Shown: positions 41,000-52,445 of the stretch, one piece after another
Layout of the letters: every line of letters begins with the position of its first letter
Position numbering within the stretch: position 1 is the first letter of the stretch
NCBI GenBank assembly: GCA_041391125.1
Contig: JAWKON010000018.1
Location: 1-64,000, forward strand
DNA length: 64,000 bases
Reading direction: 5' to 3'
Origin: JACKBC01 sp041391125
GTDB lineage: Bacteria > Chloroflexota > Anaerolineae > Caldilineales > Caldilineaceae
Position numbers and translations under genes: made by a program
Notes under the pieces: model-generated
Database searches by the model: none
What the model was told of the DNA's origin: nothing
What the model saw: only the letters and a program-made list of their open reading frames with translations

Positions 41000-42340
41000 A
41001 TGCAACGCAAACTCACCTTTTTCTTGACCGCGCTTTTGCTCACCCTTGGGCTTCTGCTGGCTGCCTGCGCGCCCCCAGCGGCGGCGCCATCTGAGGCCGG
41101 CGGCGATGCTGCGGCCGCCGAGAGCGCGGCCGCCGACGTCATCGAAATCGAATATTGGCAATACAATTTTGAAGCGCGCATTACCGCCATGGATCAGTTG
41201 ATCGAAATGTTCGAGGCGGAAAATCCGGGCATCAAAGTCATCCACAATTCGGACATTCCGTACGATGACTTCCGCGACAAAATCGCCGCCAGCGTACCGG
41301 CCGGCGTCGGACCGGACGTAGCCACGCTCTTCTACGGCTGGCAGATCGATTGGATCGACGCCGGCTATCTCGTCCCGCTGCCCGAGGATGAGTTCCCCGC
41401 TTCGATGGTGGCCGATGAATTTAGCCCCATGGTGCAGGCCAGCTTCTTTGATGGTCAGCTCTACACGCTGCCCACGGCGGTGCGTACGTTGGCTCTTTTC
41501 TACAACAAAGACTTGATGGAAGCCGCCGGGCTTGACCCCAATAAACCGCCGGCGACGCTGACCGAACTGGAAGAGCAAGCGGTGCAATGTACCAAGAAAA
41601 ATGGCGAAGATTTTGAAACCTACGGCTTTATCGTCAATCCGGGCGGCCAGGCGCACCACTGGTTCCGCGAAGTGCTGCTGCGTCAATTTGGCCAGCCGCC
41701 GCTGAGCGATGATAACAAAACCGTGCAGTGGAACGCCAGCGATGCCGGATACGCAGCCTGGGATGAGTTTCTGAAATTTGAAACCGAATTGGGCACGGGC
41801 ATTGCCGGCGTCTATGAAAATGATCCCGACGGCTTCCTGGCTGGCGAGGTCTGCTTCCACATTGACGGTTCGTTCCGCCTGGGCTCCATTGCCAGCAACG
41901 CCCCCGATCTAAATTATGGCGTGGTGGAGCTGCCCACGCACAATGACGTCAAAGCCACCTTTGGCTCCTATTGGACCCACGGCATTACGCAAAAAGCCGC
42001 CGCCGATCCGGCCCGTATGGAAGCTGCCGTCAAATTCCTCAAGTTCATCACTTCGCCGGAAGCGGGCGCTTTGTGGGTGAAAATCGTTGGTGAGTTGCCG
42101 GCCCAATTGTCCGCCGCCAGTGACCCCGAACTGTTGGCCGACGAAAAATTGGGCGCCTTCTCAGCCGGTCTGCCCTACGCCACGGCCACTTTCTTTATTA
42201 ACGAAGCCGACGATCGCCAGGCCGTGATCGATGCCTATAACGCCGTCGTTCTCAACGGCGCCGACCCGCATGAAGAGCTGGATTTTGCCGTCGAAACCGT
42301 CCAGGCCATGTATGACGAGTTCTGGGCTGGTAGAGAATAG
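41000..42340 (+). CDS. Sugar ABC transporter substrate-binding lipoprotein (CUT1 type)
   Basis: A 446-residue extracytoplasmic binding protein. The signal peptide MQRKLTFFLTALLLTLG leads to the lipobox LLAAC, so it is lipid-anchored. An Ala/Glu linker follows, then a family 1 solute-binding domain (EIEYWQYNFEARITAMDQLI, FEAENPGIKV, GVGPDVATLFYGW, LYTLPTAVRTLALFYNKDLM, GLDPNKPPATLTELEE). Oligosaccharides or polyols are the likely ligands. Two permease genes follow; no ATPase gene is present, so a shared MsmK/UgpC-type ATPase must come from elsewhere. AAGGAG lies 6 nt before the ATG. Confidence 0.93.
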   Translation: MQRKLTFFLTALLLTLGLLLAACAPPAAAPSEAGGDAAAAESAAADVIEIEYWQYNFEARITAMDQLIEMFEAENPGIKVIHNSDIPYDDFRDKIAASVPAGVGPDVATLFYGWQIDWIDAGYLVPLPEDEFPASMVADEFSPMVQASFFDGQLYTLPTAVRTLALFYNKDLMEAAGLDPNKPPATLTELEEQAVQCTKKNGEDFETYGFIVNPGGQAHHWFREVLLRQFGQPPLSDDNKTVQWNASDAGYAAWDEFLKFETELGTGIAGVYENDPDGFLAGEVCFHIDGSFRLGSIASNAPDLNYGVVELPTHNDVKATFGSYWTHGITQKAAADPARMEAAVKFLKFITSPEAGALWVKIVGELPAQLSAASDPELLADEKLGAFSAGLPYATATFFINEADDRQAVIDAYNAVVLNGADPHEELDFAVETVQAMYDEFWAGRE

Positions 42341-42356
42341 AATCGTCTGCTACTTG

Positions 42357-42508
42357 CAGGGATGACAGGATGACAAGATGACAGGATGACAGGATGACAG
42401 GATGACAAGATGACAAGATGACAAGATGACAAGATGACAAGATGAGTTGTCTGGCGTTATCCAATCATCTTGTCATCTCTGCATCTCTGCATCTCTGCAT
42501 CTCTGCTC
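42357..42508 (+). repeat. Tandem repeats GATGACAGGA/GATGACAAGA and GCATCTCT
   Basis: About eight decamers of GATGACAGGA or GATGACAAGA (42357-42443), then CATCTTGTCATCTCTGC and four copies of ATCTCTGC up to 42508. The second block is complementary to the first (ATCTTGTCATC), so a hairpin is possible. It separates the binding-protein gene from the permeases and could lower downstream expression. Confidence 0.85.
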
Positions 42509-42519
42509 CTCACCACGCC

Positions 42520-43425
42520 ATGAAACTAACCCTCAAACAACGCCAAATTCTGTGGGCTTATAGCTTTATGTTTGTGAGCCTGATCTTCTTTGCGGTGATC
42601 CGCTGGTATCCTACGCTGCTGGCCTTTAACATTAGCTTTCGCGACTGGAATATTTTTCAGGCGTCGGGCGAATGGGTGGGGCTGGCCAACTATCAGGAGA
42701 TCTGGGCCGATCTGTTTAAGCCGCGCAGTCCGATTCGGGCGGCTTTTCTCAACACGTTTCGCTATGTGCTCTACGGCGTCCCCGCGCAGATGATTGTGGC
42801 GCTGGCCATTGCCATGCTGTTGAGCCAAATTCGGCGTTTTGCCACCTTTTACCGGGTGGCCTTCTTTACGCCGTACGTTACCTCGGCGGTGGCCGTGGCC
42901 TTTGTCTGGCTTTGGCTCTATGATTGGCCCGAAGGATTTCTCAACGAGATTCTGGGCTGGTTTGGCGTAGAGCCGCAGCGCTTTACCGGTCAGCCCAGCC
43001 AGGCCCTGGGTTCGATCACGGCAGTGGCCATCTGGCAGTCGCTGGGCTTTTCGGTGATTATTTTTCTGGCCGGCATCCAGCAGATCCCCGAAATGTATTA
43101 CGAAGCGGCGCGCATCGATGGCGCCAACGGTTGGCGGCTCTTTCGCCACATTACGCTGCCGCTGCTCAACCCGGTGATAGTTTATCTGTCGGTGCTGCAA
43201 ACGGTCTCGTTTTTGCGTCTCTTTGCGCTGGTGCAGAATATGAGTTCGCAAGGCACCGGCGGACCGCTCAACAGCACAACCACCGTGGTGCTGGAAGTCT
43301 ACAAAGAGGGCTTCTCACGCAGCCACATGGGCTACGCCGCCGCGCTGACCGTGGTGCTTTTTCTGATTATTTTGGCCATCACCATCATTCAGTTGCGCTT
43401 TTTATCGCGCCGGGTGGAGTATTAA
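42520..43425 (+). CDS. Sugar ABC transporter permease 1 (CUT1, MalF-like)
   Basis: A 301-residue inner-membrane protein with six predicted helices (for instance WAYSFMFVSLIFFAVIRWY and VAFFTPYVTSAVAVAFVWLW). It has the cytoplasmic EAA loop YYEAARIDGANGWRLFRHITLP, which docks on the ATPase. It follows the binding-protein gene and precedes the second permease by 3 nt. ATG 42520 is the start that gives the normal short N-terminus; the longer frame translates the tandem repeat. No Shine-Dalgarno is evident. Confidence 0.92.
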   Translation: MKLTLKQRQILWAYSFMFVSLIFFAVIRWYPTLLAFNISFRDWNIFQASGEWVGLANYQEIWADLFKPRSPIRAAFLNTFRYVLYGVPAQMIVALAIAMLLSQIRRFATFYRVAFFTPYVTSAVAVAFVWLWLYDWPEGFLNEILGWFGVEPQRFTGQPSQALGSITAVAIWQSLGFSVIIFLAGIQQIPEMYYEAARIDGANGWRLFRHITLPLLNPVIVYLSVLQTVSFLRLFALVQNMSSQGTGGPLNSTTTVVLEVYKEGFSRSHMGYAAALTVVLFLIILAITIIQLRFLSRRVEY

Positions 43426-43428
43426 AAG

Positions 43429-44334
43429 ATGACTTCATCGGTGGAATCTTCATCCGAACGGACGCTGCAAATTGCCGAGCAGCTTGTTGGCGGTTCCGTG
43501 CGCCGCCGCCAACCGCTATCGGCGGGGTTGGTGGTCGCGTATATCCTGCTTTCCATTGGCGCCATTGTCATGGTCGTGCCGTTTCTGTGGATGCTGCTCA
43601 CCAGTCTGAAGCCGGCGCCGGAGCTGGTCAAGTTTGCCTTTTTGCCCCAAGAGCCAACGCTCAACAACTATGTGCGGGTGGCGCAGACCAGCGATTTTGG
43701 GCGCTGGTATTTTAACAGCATTTTGGTGGCCTGTTTCAGCACCCTCTGCGTCGCCATCTTTGATTCGCTGGTGGGCTATACGCTGAATAAATTTGAATTC
43801 CCCGGCAAAAATCTGATCTTCATGGGCATTCTGGCCACGCTCATGATCCCCACCGAAATGCTCATCATCCCCTGGTACACCATGAGCGTTCAGCTCCACT
43901 GGCACGTGGGGCTCATGCAATATTGGGGCATTGCCTTCCCCGGCGTCATCACGGCCACCGGCATCTTTCTCATGCGCCAATTTTTCGATGGCGTCCCCAA
44001 CGAACTGCTGGACGCCGCCCGCATTGACGGCATGAACGAAGCCGGCATCTGGTGGCGCATTGCCATGCCGCTGGTTAAACCGGCGATTGCCGCGCTCTGC
44101 ATCTTCAACTTTATCGGCAACTGGAACGCCTATCTGTGGCCGCTGATCATTGCCAGCAGCCGCCAATTTTATACGCTGCCCGTGGGCCTCAACTTCTTTC
44201 AAGGGGAAGCCTCCTCCGACTGGGAGCTGATCATGACTGGCGCCAGCCTGGCCACCGTGCCACTCATCCTGATTTTCCTCATTTTCCAGCGCCAGATCAT
44301 CAAAGGCATCGCGCTCACCGGGTTGAAGGGTTGA
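43429..44334 (+). CDS. Sugar ABC transporter permease 2 (CUT1, MalG-like)
   Basis: A 301-residue permease with about six helices and the EAA motif ELLDAARIDGMNEAGIWWRI AMP (read continuously around residue 190). MalG-like C-terminal residues FQRQIIKGIALTGLKG contact the ATPase. It starts 3 nt after the first permease stop, so the two are co-translated. No ATPase follows: the next gene is putA, after a 222-nt gap in which I see nothing. Confidence 0.92.
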   Translation: MTSSVESSSERTLQIAEQLVGGSVRRRQPLSAGLVVAYILLSIGAIVMVVPFLWMLLTSLKPAPELVKFAFLPQEPTLNNYVRVAQTSDFGRWYFNSILVACFSTLCVAIFDSLVGYTLNKFEFPGKNLIFMGILATLMIPTEMLIIPWYTMSVQLHWHVGLMQYWGIAFPGVITATGIFLMRQFFDGVPNELLDAARIDGMNEAGIWWRIAMPLVKPAIAALCIFNFIGNWNAYLWPLIIASSRQFYTLPVGLNFFQGEASSDWELIMTGASLATVPLILIFLIFQRQIIKGIALTGLKG

Positions 44335-44556
44335 GCCGCCGATTTTGCAAATGAGTTGTGGTGACACCACAGCCATGTCTGCTATAATCCATCCATACCC
44401 AGCACACCGCACCGGTATTGGCGATGTAGGCATCCATCTCATTTTGTGAATTCTGCCCTATTGGTTCCTGTGCGATCTACTAATACGCATCCGCGAATCC
44501 ACAACCCGCTTCCTCGCTCATCACGAATCCGTCCGCTCAAGGAAACAGAACCAACC

Positions 44557-47500
44557 ATGTCGACAAATCTCTCCGCAGAAAACTTACAGCAATTGGCCAA
44601 CCGCGCCGTTGAGCTGGCCGCCCAATTGTTGACGGCAGCGCAAGCCCAGCAGACCGCCGCCGAGAAGCGACAGGCGGCCAGATCGCCGGCATGATGCGCG
44701 ACCCACAGGGCAAGTTGATGACCATGGCGCTGTCGGACCAGGCCTTTCGCAGCCACGACCCGGCCCGCATCAACGACCAGATCATGCATCTGATCCACGA
44801 TTATGGCGTGCCCGCCTACTTTGCCGATTGGGAGCAGGTAGCGCTCGAACTGGGGACGCGCATTGGCCAATACATTCCGCATTTGGTGGTGCCTTTTGTG
44901 GTGGCCCGGCTGCGCGCCGAAACCAGCAGCGTCATCCTGCCCGGTGAGGAGGACGAGCTGCGCGCCTATTTGCAAAAGCGCCGCGGCCAGCAGACGCGGC
45001 TCAACCTCAACCAGTTGGGCGAGGCCATCTTGGGCGAAGGCGAAGCGCGTCGCCGTCTGGAATCCTATATTGAGCTGCTGGCCCGGCACGATGTGGAATA
45101 TATTTCGGTCAAGATTTCATCGGTCTTCAGCCAGATCAATTTGGTGGCCTTTGACGCCACGGTGGCGCATATTAAGCGCGGCTGCGCATTCTCTATCGCC
45201 GCTATGCAGCACCATTTTGTGCAGCCGGACGGCAGCCGCACGCCCAAATTTATCAACCTGGATATGGAGGAATACCGCGACCTGCATTTGACCATTGCGG
45301 CCTTTCAACAGGTGTTGGATGAACCCGAATTTCAAAACTATCGGGCGGGCATTGTGCTGCAAGCCTATCTGCCCGATTCCCATGCCGCGCAGATGGCGTT
45401 GACGGCGTGGGCCAAAGAGCGCGGCGCGGCGGCGCCCATCAAAGTGCGCATTGTCAAGGGGGCCAATCTGGCCATGGAGCGGGTCGAGGCGGCGCTGCAC
45501 GGTTGGGAACAGGCGCCGTATCACACCAAGGCCGACGTGGACGCCAACTATAAGCGCATGGTGTTGTGGGGTTGCCAGCCGCAAAACGCCGCCGCCGTGC
45601 ATTTGGGCATTGCCAGCCACAACCTCTTGACGTGGCCTTTGGGCTGGCCGTGCGCGACGCCATGCAGGTGCAGCCAGACGTGGAATTTGAAATGCTGGAA
45701 GGCATGGCCAATCATCAAGCGCGGGCGGTGCAGGCGGCGGCCGGCGGGCTGCTGCTCTATGCGCCGGTGGTCAAGCGCGATGATTTTCACAGCGCCATTG
45801 CCTATCTGGTGCGTCGGCTGGATGAAAACACCGCGCCGGAAAACTTTCTGCACGATCTCTTTGACCTGCACGTGGGCAACCCCACCTGGGAGCGCCAAAA
45901 GCACTTCTTTCTGGAGGCGGTTCAGCATCGCGAGCAGGCTGCGACCACGCCCAACCGCACGCAAAACCGGCAGACCGAGCAGCGCCACTTTGCCGTCACG
46001 GCCCCCTTTGCCAATGAGCCGGACACCGATTTTGCCCTGCCCGCCAATCAGCAATGGGCCCAAAGTATTGTGGCAACGTGGCGCGACCGGATCATCGACC
46101 CCATCCCGCTGCAAATTGGCGGCGAACGGCTGCTGCCCAACCAAAATGGGATTGGCCGCACCCCAGCCGACCCGAGGTGGACGTGCGCTATCGTTTTGCC
46201 CAGGCCCGACCAAGCAGATCGACCGCGCCCTCAACGTGGCCGTGGCCGCACAAGAGGGCTGGCGCAACTATCCCATGGCCGAACGCAAGGCGCTGCTGCT
46301 GCGCGTGGCTGAAACGCTGGCCGCCCGCCGCGCCGATCTGATTGGCGCGGCCATGCTGGACGGCGGCAAAACCATTCCGCAGGCCGATACGAAGTGAGCG
46401 AGGCCATCGACTTTGCCAAGTATTATGGCCGCGCTTTTGAGGATTTAGGCGCCGAGCTGGCGAGTGTCGCTTTGCGCCGTTGGGAACCGTGCTGGTGACG
46501 CCGCCGTGGAATTTCCCCATTGCCATCCCGGCCGGCGGCCTATTGGCGGCGCTGATGGCGGGCAACACGGTGCTGCTCAAGCCGGCGCCGGAAACGGTGC
46601 TGGTGGCGTGGGAGTTGGTGCAGGCGTTTTGGGACGCCGGCATCCCGCACGATGTGCTGCAATTTACGCCCACCACCGACGATGAAGTGGGCCGGGCGCT
46701 GGTGACCGATGACCGCGTCGATGCGGTGATTTTGACCGGCGGCTATGAGACAAGCGCGCCTCTTTTTAAGCTGGAAGCCCGAGCTGCATCTGCTGGCCGA
46801 AACCAGCGGCAAAAACAGCCTGATCATTTCCGGTCTGGCCGACCACGACCTGGCCATCAAAGATCTGGTCTATTCGGCTTTTGGCCACAACGGGCAAAAA
46901 TGTTCGGCGGCCAGCCTGGCCGTGCTGGAGGCGGAAGTATATGACAGCCCCACCTTCCTGCGCCAGCTCAAAGATGCCGTCGCCAGCCTGCCCGTGGGCC
47001 CGGCCTGGGATCTCAGCAGCCAGATCACGCCGCTGATCCACCCGCCCGCTGGGCCACTGGCCAAGCGCAAAATTCGCTGGAGCCCGGCGAATCGTGGCTG
47101 CTGGAGCCGCATGTGGTGGAGGGCAACCCCAATCTGTGGACGCCGGGCATCAAGCTGGGCGTCAAGCCCGGCTCGTTTTATCACAAAACCGAGTGCTTTG
47201 GGCCGGTGCTGGGTTTGATGCGGGCCGCCGATCTGGACGAGGCCATCCGTTTTGTCAATGATTCGGAATTTGGCTTGACCAGCGGCTTGCACAGCCTGGA
47301 TGACCGCGAAGTGGCGCGCTGGCGGGAACGCATCGAAGTGGGCAACGCCTACGTCAATCGCGTCACCACGGGCGCCATTGTGCGGCGCCAGCCCTTTGGC
47401 GGCTGGAAGCGTTCGGCCTTTGGCAGCGGCGCCAAAGCGGGCGGGCCCAATTATGTGATCAGCCTGGGGCGCTGGCGCGATCGCACCGACGATCTGACGC

Positions 47501-48005
47501 CCGCCGAAGCATTGGCCCGCAGCAAAGCCAGCTATCAGCAAGCGTGGGGCGAACACTTTAGCCAGGAGCACGATCCGAGCCAGGTGCTGGGCGAAAGCAA
47601 CGTCTTCCGCTATCGCCCCATTCGCGCCATGTTGGTGCGGGCGGATGCCACCACGCCACCGCACGCGTTGCGGCAAGTTGAAATGGCGGCGGCCATCTGC
47701 GGCGTTCCGCTGGCCATCAGCCTGCCGGTCAACATGGAGATGCCGGCGGGGCTGGGCCGCGGGGAAACTGTCACGACCATTGAGCAGGAAAGTGGCGCGC
47801 TGGCCAGCCGCATCCAGCACTTTGAGCGCCTGCGCCACTGGGAGCGCCCACTAACGAATTATTGACCGCCGCCCACGTGGCCCACGTGCCGGTCATCGGC
47901 GCGCCGGTGACCACCAGCGGTCGGCTGGAGTTGCGCTACTATCTGCGCGAGCAGGCGGTGAGCGAGACGCAGCATCGGTATGGGAATATTATCCGGCGCG
48001 ATTGA
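44557..48005 (+). CDS. putA: Bifunctional proline dehydrogenase / glutamate-semialdehyde dehydrogenase PutA-like (many frameshifts)
   Basis: Oxidises proline to glutamate in two steps. Pieces in several frames line up over about 1,150 residues. The proline dehydrogenase barrel comes first (ALSDQAFRSHDPARINDQIM, YISVKISSVFSQIN, INLDMEEYRDLHLT, VLQAYLPDS, KVRIVKGANLAMERVEA, FEMLEGMANHQARAV). The aldehyde dehydrogenase follows (VTPPWNFPIAIPAGGLLAAL, LLAETSGKNSLI with the general-base Glu, FGHNGQKCSAASLAVL with the catalytic Cys, PFGGWKRSAFG). A C-terminal extension of about 130 residues ends in YYLREQAVSETQHRYGN. There is no N-terminal DNA-binding domain. Breaks lie near 44680, 45640, 46180, 46395, 46470, 46780, 47085 and 47840, all small indels. 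The even spread over conserved sequence favours errors over decay. Confidence 0.83.
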
Positions 48006-48090
48006 GCTTAATATTGAGCAGAAACGGGCCATGATGTACAATAAGCAACTTGAGCAATTTTGTATGTATGACAGGTAAAAAATAAATCCA

Positions 48091-49887
48091 ATGAATTTAG
48101 ACCATATCCGCAATATTTCAATTATCGCCCATATTGACCACGGCAAAAGTACGCTGGCCGACCGCCTGTTGCAAATGACCGGCACGGTGACCGAGCGCGA
48201 AATGAAAGAGCAACTGCTCGATTCCATGGAGCTGGAGCGCGAAAAGGGCGTCACCATCAAAGCCAGCGCCGTGCGCATGATCTATAAAGCGGGCGACAAC
48301 GGCGCCGGCCAGGAATATGAGATCAACCTGATCGACACCCCCGGCCACGTCGATTTTAGCTATGAAGTCAATCGGGCGCTGCAAGCATGCAGGGCGCCAT
48401 TTTGGTTGTAGACGCCTCGCAGGGCATTCAGGCGCAGGCCATGGCCCACCTTTTTGCCGCTGGAACAAGACTTGACCATTGTGCCGGTGCTCAACAAGAT
48501 CGATCTGCCGGCCGCCCAGCCCGATGATGTGGCCCAGGAAATCGAAGATCTGCTGGCCTATCCCGCCGAAGACATTCCCCACATCAGCGCCAAATCGGGC
48601 CTTAATATTGAAGCGGTGCTCAAGCTGGTGGTGGAGCAGGTGCCACCGCCCAAAGGCGACGTGGATGCCGTTGCGCGCCTGGTTTTGACTGTTACTACGA
48701 TTCCTACAAAGGCGTGATCGCCCACGTGCGCGTCTTTGATGGCCAGATCAACGGGACGCCGCGGCTCAAAGCCATGATTTCGGGCAAGCAGATCGAGCCG
48801 CTGGAAATTGGCGTGTTGACGCCCGCCATGTTGCCCACCAGCCAGCTTGGCGCCGGCGAGGTGGGCTACATTGCCACCGGTCTCAAAAGCGTGCAGGATA
48901 TTGACGTGGGCGACACCATTACGCTGGCCGCCAACCCGGCCAAGCAGCAGTTGCCCGGCTATATCCCCATGAAGCCCATGGTCTTTGCCGGCCTCTATCC
49001 CGTTGACGCCGACGATTACAACGATTTGCGCGATGCGTTGGAAAAGCTCCAACTCAATGACGCCGCCCTGGTTTACGAAGCCGAAACGAGCCAGGCGCTG
49101 GGCTTTGGCTTCCGGCTTGGTTTCCTGGGCCTTTTCCACATGGAGATTATCCAGGAGCGGCTGGAGCGCGAATACGACATGGACGTCATCTTCACCGCGC
49201 CTTCGGTTGAATACCGCGTGGCCATGACCGATGGTTCAGTCAAGGTGATCGACAGTCCGGCCGATCTGCCCGAACCCACGCTGATCGACCACGTGGAAGA
49301 GCCGTGGTGCGAGCTGCGCATCTTTACGCCCGCCGACTACATTGGCCCCATTATGGACCTGGTGACCAAGCGCCGCGGTGAATTTAAGAACCAAAGCTGG
49401 CTGGACAGCAAGCGCGTCGAGATGGCCTACATGATGCCGCTCTCTGAGATCATTGTGGATTTCTACAACGAACTCAAGGCGCGCACGCGCGGCTACGCCA
49501 GCATGGACTACACGCTGGACGAATATCGCCCGTCGGACATGGTCAAGCTGGATATTTTGGTCAACGAGCAGCCGGTGGACGCCCTGAGCATCATTGTGCA
49601 TCGCGACGATGCGTATCACAAAGGGCAGCGGCTGGTCAGCAAAATGAAGGATATTATCCCGCGCCAGATGTTTAAAGTGCCCATTCAGGCCGCCGTCGGC
49701 AACAAGGTGATCAGCCGCGCCAACGTGCAGGCGCTGCGCAAAGACGTGTTGGCCAAATGTTATGGCGGCGACATCACGCGCAAGCGCAAGCTGCTGGAAA
49801 AGCAGAAAGCGGGTAAAAAACGCATGAAAATGGTGGGCGCGGTCGAGATTCCGCAAGAAGCCTTTATGTCCGTGCTGAGGCTGGAGG

Positions 49888-49895
<8 letters not shown>
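48091..49895 (+). CDS. lepA: Elongation factor 4 LepA (three frameshifts)
   Basis: Ribosome-associated translational GTPase, about 600 residues. G1 is IIAHIDHGKSTLADRLL, G3 is IDTPGHVDFSYEVNRAL and G4 is PVLNKIDLP. LepA-specific parts include SKVKPMVFAG-like KPMVFAGLYPVDADDYNDLR, LGFGFRLGFLGLFHMEII, LMTPSDYIG-like IFTPADYIGPIMDL and the C-terminal AKCYGGDITRKRKLLEKQKAGKKRMK. Frame breaks are near 48390, at the T run 48451-48455 and at the T run 48683-48686. At the last, one extra T restores LVFDCYYDSYKG. These look like homopolymer errors. Its stop overlaps the rsmA start by 8 nt, so the two genes are coupled. Confidence 0.94.
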
Positions 49896-50742
<847 letters not shown>

Positions 50743-51271
50743 CTTCAATGGTCTAGCTTTAAAAGTAGTCTTATTGTGTGCTCCTCTTATATGCCCGGCA
50801 ATGTGCTACGATGCAATGGCCGCGTTGCATCCTGATCACATCAGAGCATCCATCCAATATCGCCGCTGGGAAATAGGTAGGAGTTGTTGGCTCCCCACAA
50901 ACCAGACCAAACAACCGAAGTTTTTACATAACTTTGCGGTTCGCATGGTCCGCGCCCGCCGCGCTTCCTGCCTGCGCGAAGTACAGAGACGGCTTACGCA
51001 GCGCCGTGAGATTGCCAGGGGTGGAAAAGTGGTCGTCCTGGCGACTTTTATACTTAGGGTTCGTCGAGAAATAGCTTGTAGATTTGAACCTGGCAGGTCT
51101 CAAAGACCTGACAGGTTTGGCCACCAACTTATTTCTTGATGATTACTGAGCTCTGGCATCGGTGAGAATTGGGAAACCCAAGCAAAACCATGGCGATTCT
51201 TTCTCAGCTATGCTCAACCGCAATATTCTCAGGGCTTGCGTAAGCACTCACAAAATGAGAGGATTGATTCC
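50743..51271. other. Gene-free gap with one palindrome
   Basis: No plausible gene in 529 nt on either strand. The one clear feature is at 51087-51117: arms AACCTGGCAGGTCT and AGACCTGACAGGTT around CAA, an imperfect palindrome of a type I recognise as a recurrent intergenic word in other bacterial genomes. The end of the gap holds the ribosome-binding site AGAGGA of the SDR gene. Confidence 0.6.
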
Positions 51272-52096
51272 ATGTTAGCAGATACGCTTCTGTCTGAACC
51301 CACCGTATCCCTGCCAAATGGGCCGCGCCTCCGCAACAAGGTGGCCATCATCACCGGTTCCGCCCGCGGCATTGGCGCGATTACGGCGGCTACTTTTGTG
51401 CGGCAGGGAGCCAAAGTGGTGATTTGCGATGTCAACGAGGAGTTGGGACGCCAAACCGCGGCGGAGCTGAACGATTTGGGCAATCAATTTTCGCCCAATG
51501 GCAAGCCCACAGCAATTTTCACCCCGGTCAATGTAATGAGCCCAGAAAGCGTAGATGCGCTCTTTAAAACCGCGCTGGACCTATACGGACGGATCGATAT
51601 TCTGGTGAATAATGCCGGCATCACGCGCGATGCGCAGCTCCGCAAAATGAGCGAGGCCGATTTTGAGCTGGTGATGGACATCAACCTCAAAGGCGTTTTC
51701 AATTGTGGCAAAGCCGCCGCCAATCAGATGATTGCCCAGGAAAGCGGCGGGGTCATTCTCAATGCGGCCAGCGTGGTGGGGCTGGATGGCAACTTTGGTC
51801 AAACCAACTATGCCGCCACCAAAGCGGGCGTCATTGCCATGACGCAAGTCTGGTCGCGCGAGCTGGGACCGAAAGGCATCCGCGTCAACGCCGTGGCGCC
51901 CGGTTTTATCGAAACGCCCATGACGGCAGGCATGCCGCAAAAAATATACGAAATGATGATCCACAACACGCCCTTGCGCCGCGTGGGTACGGCCCAGGAT
52001 GTGGCCAATGCCTACCTGTGGCTGGCCAGCGATGAAGCCAGCTTCGTAAACGGCGCCGTTATCCGCGTCGATGGCGGCTTGCGGATTGGAACGTAA
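51272..52096 (+). CDS. Short-chain dehydrogenase/reductase, FabG-like
   Basis: A 274-residue classical SDR. An extension of about 20 residues precedes the NAD(P) motif TGSARGIGAITAA (compare TGxxxGIG). It continues with NNAGITRDA, the catalytic Ser in ILNAASVVG, YAATK (Tyr and Lys of the active site) and NAVAPGFIETPMT, like 3-oxoacyl-ACP reductases and acetoacetyl-CoA reductases. The cofactor and substrate are not fixed by the sequence. It stands alone, so fatty-acid synthesis is not supported by context. ATG 51272 has AGAGGA 8 nt upstream. A terminator follows at 52218-52265. Confidence 0.9.
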   Translation: MLADTLLSEPTVSLPNGPRLRNKVAIITGSARGIGAITAATFVRQGAKVVICDVNEELGRQTAAELNDLGNQFSPNGKPTAIFTPVNVMSPESVDALFKTALDLYGRIDILVNNAGITRDAQLRKMSEADFELVMDINLKGVFNCGKAAANQMIAQESGGVILNAASVVGLDGNFGQTNYAATKAGVIAMTQVWSRELGPKGIRVNAVAPGFIETPMTAGMPQKIYEMMIHNTPLRRVGTAQDVANAYLWLASDEASFVNGAVIRVDGGLRIGT

Positions 52097-52098
52097 AA

Positions 52099-52168
52099 GA
52101 TGACAAGATGACCGGGTGACACGATGACTGAGCCTGTCGAAGTCACCGTGTCACCCGGTCACCCTGTC
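52099..52168. repeat. GTGAC-word palindrome with a TGTCGAAG interior
   Basis: GATGACAAGATGACCGGGTG on the left and GTGTCACCCGGTCACC on the right enclose CTGAGCCTGTCGAAG. It is the same composite as at 32261-32371, where the same interior word lies in the same outer arms. Confidence 0.8.
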
Positions 52169-52217
52169 AGGAACATGACGATCAGTATCTCCTTGAAAAA
52201 CTAGCCCCATTTGACAC

Positions 52218-52265
52218 AGCCTGCTGCGCATTTATCATCGACGAATGCGCAGCAGGCTCTTTTTT
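52218..52265 (+). terminator. Intrinsic terminator after the SDR gene
   Basis: Arms AGCCTGCTGCGCATT (52218-52232) and AATGCGCAGCAGGCT (52244-52258) are perfect, with a run of six T directly after the stem. Confidence 0.92.
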
Positions 52266-52333
52266 GCAGTTCAATAAACATTTTGTGCCATTGGCATCTT
52301 ATGGAATAATGACCAATATTTGGAACAATATAG

Positions 52334-52339
52334 TATAAT
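52334..52339 (+). promoter_or_regulatory. -10 box upstream of the LuxR-kelch gene
   Basis: A perfect TATAAT within an AT-rich stretch, about 105 nt before ATG 52446. The best -35 candidate (ATGACC at 52309-52314) is 19 nt away and weak. Confidence 0.4.
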
Positions 52340-52445
52340 TGTATGCGCGCGACGAAAGGTTTTAGACATCCACATCGTCTTTGTGAATTGAACGGCTGTG
52401 TACTCGGTGCACACGCAGAACCCATCAAAACCTTTCCTTTGATTT

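Noticed and set aside
42357..42508. Possible CRISPR array
   Set aside because: The repeats are contiguous 8-10-mers with no spacers and no cas genes nearby.
48091..48720. Programmed frameshifting in lepA, and likewise in secA and gmd
   Set aside because: LepA, SecA and Gmd are normally encoded in one frame, there are several breaks per gene, and several lie at plain T runs, so sequence error is simpler.
52097..52217. A small RNA between the SDR gene and its terminator
   Set aside because: The stretch is a copy of a dispersed palindrome and no separate promoter is seen; the terminator is explained by the SDR gene.
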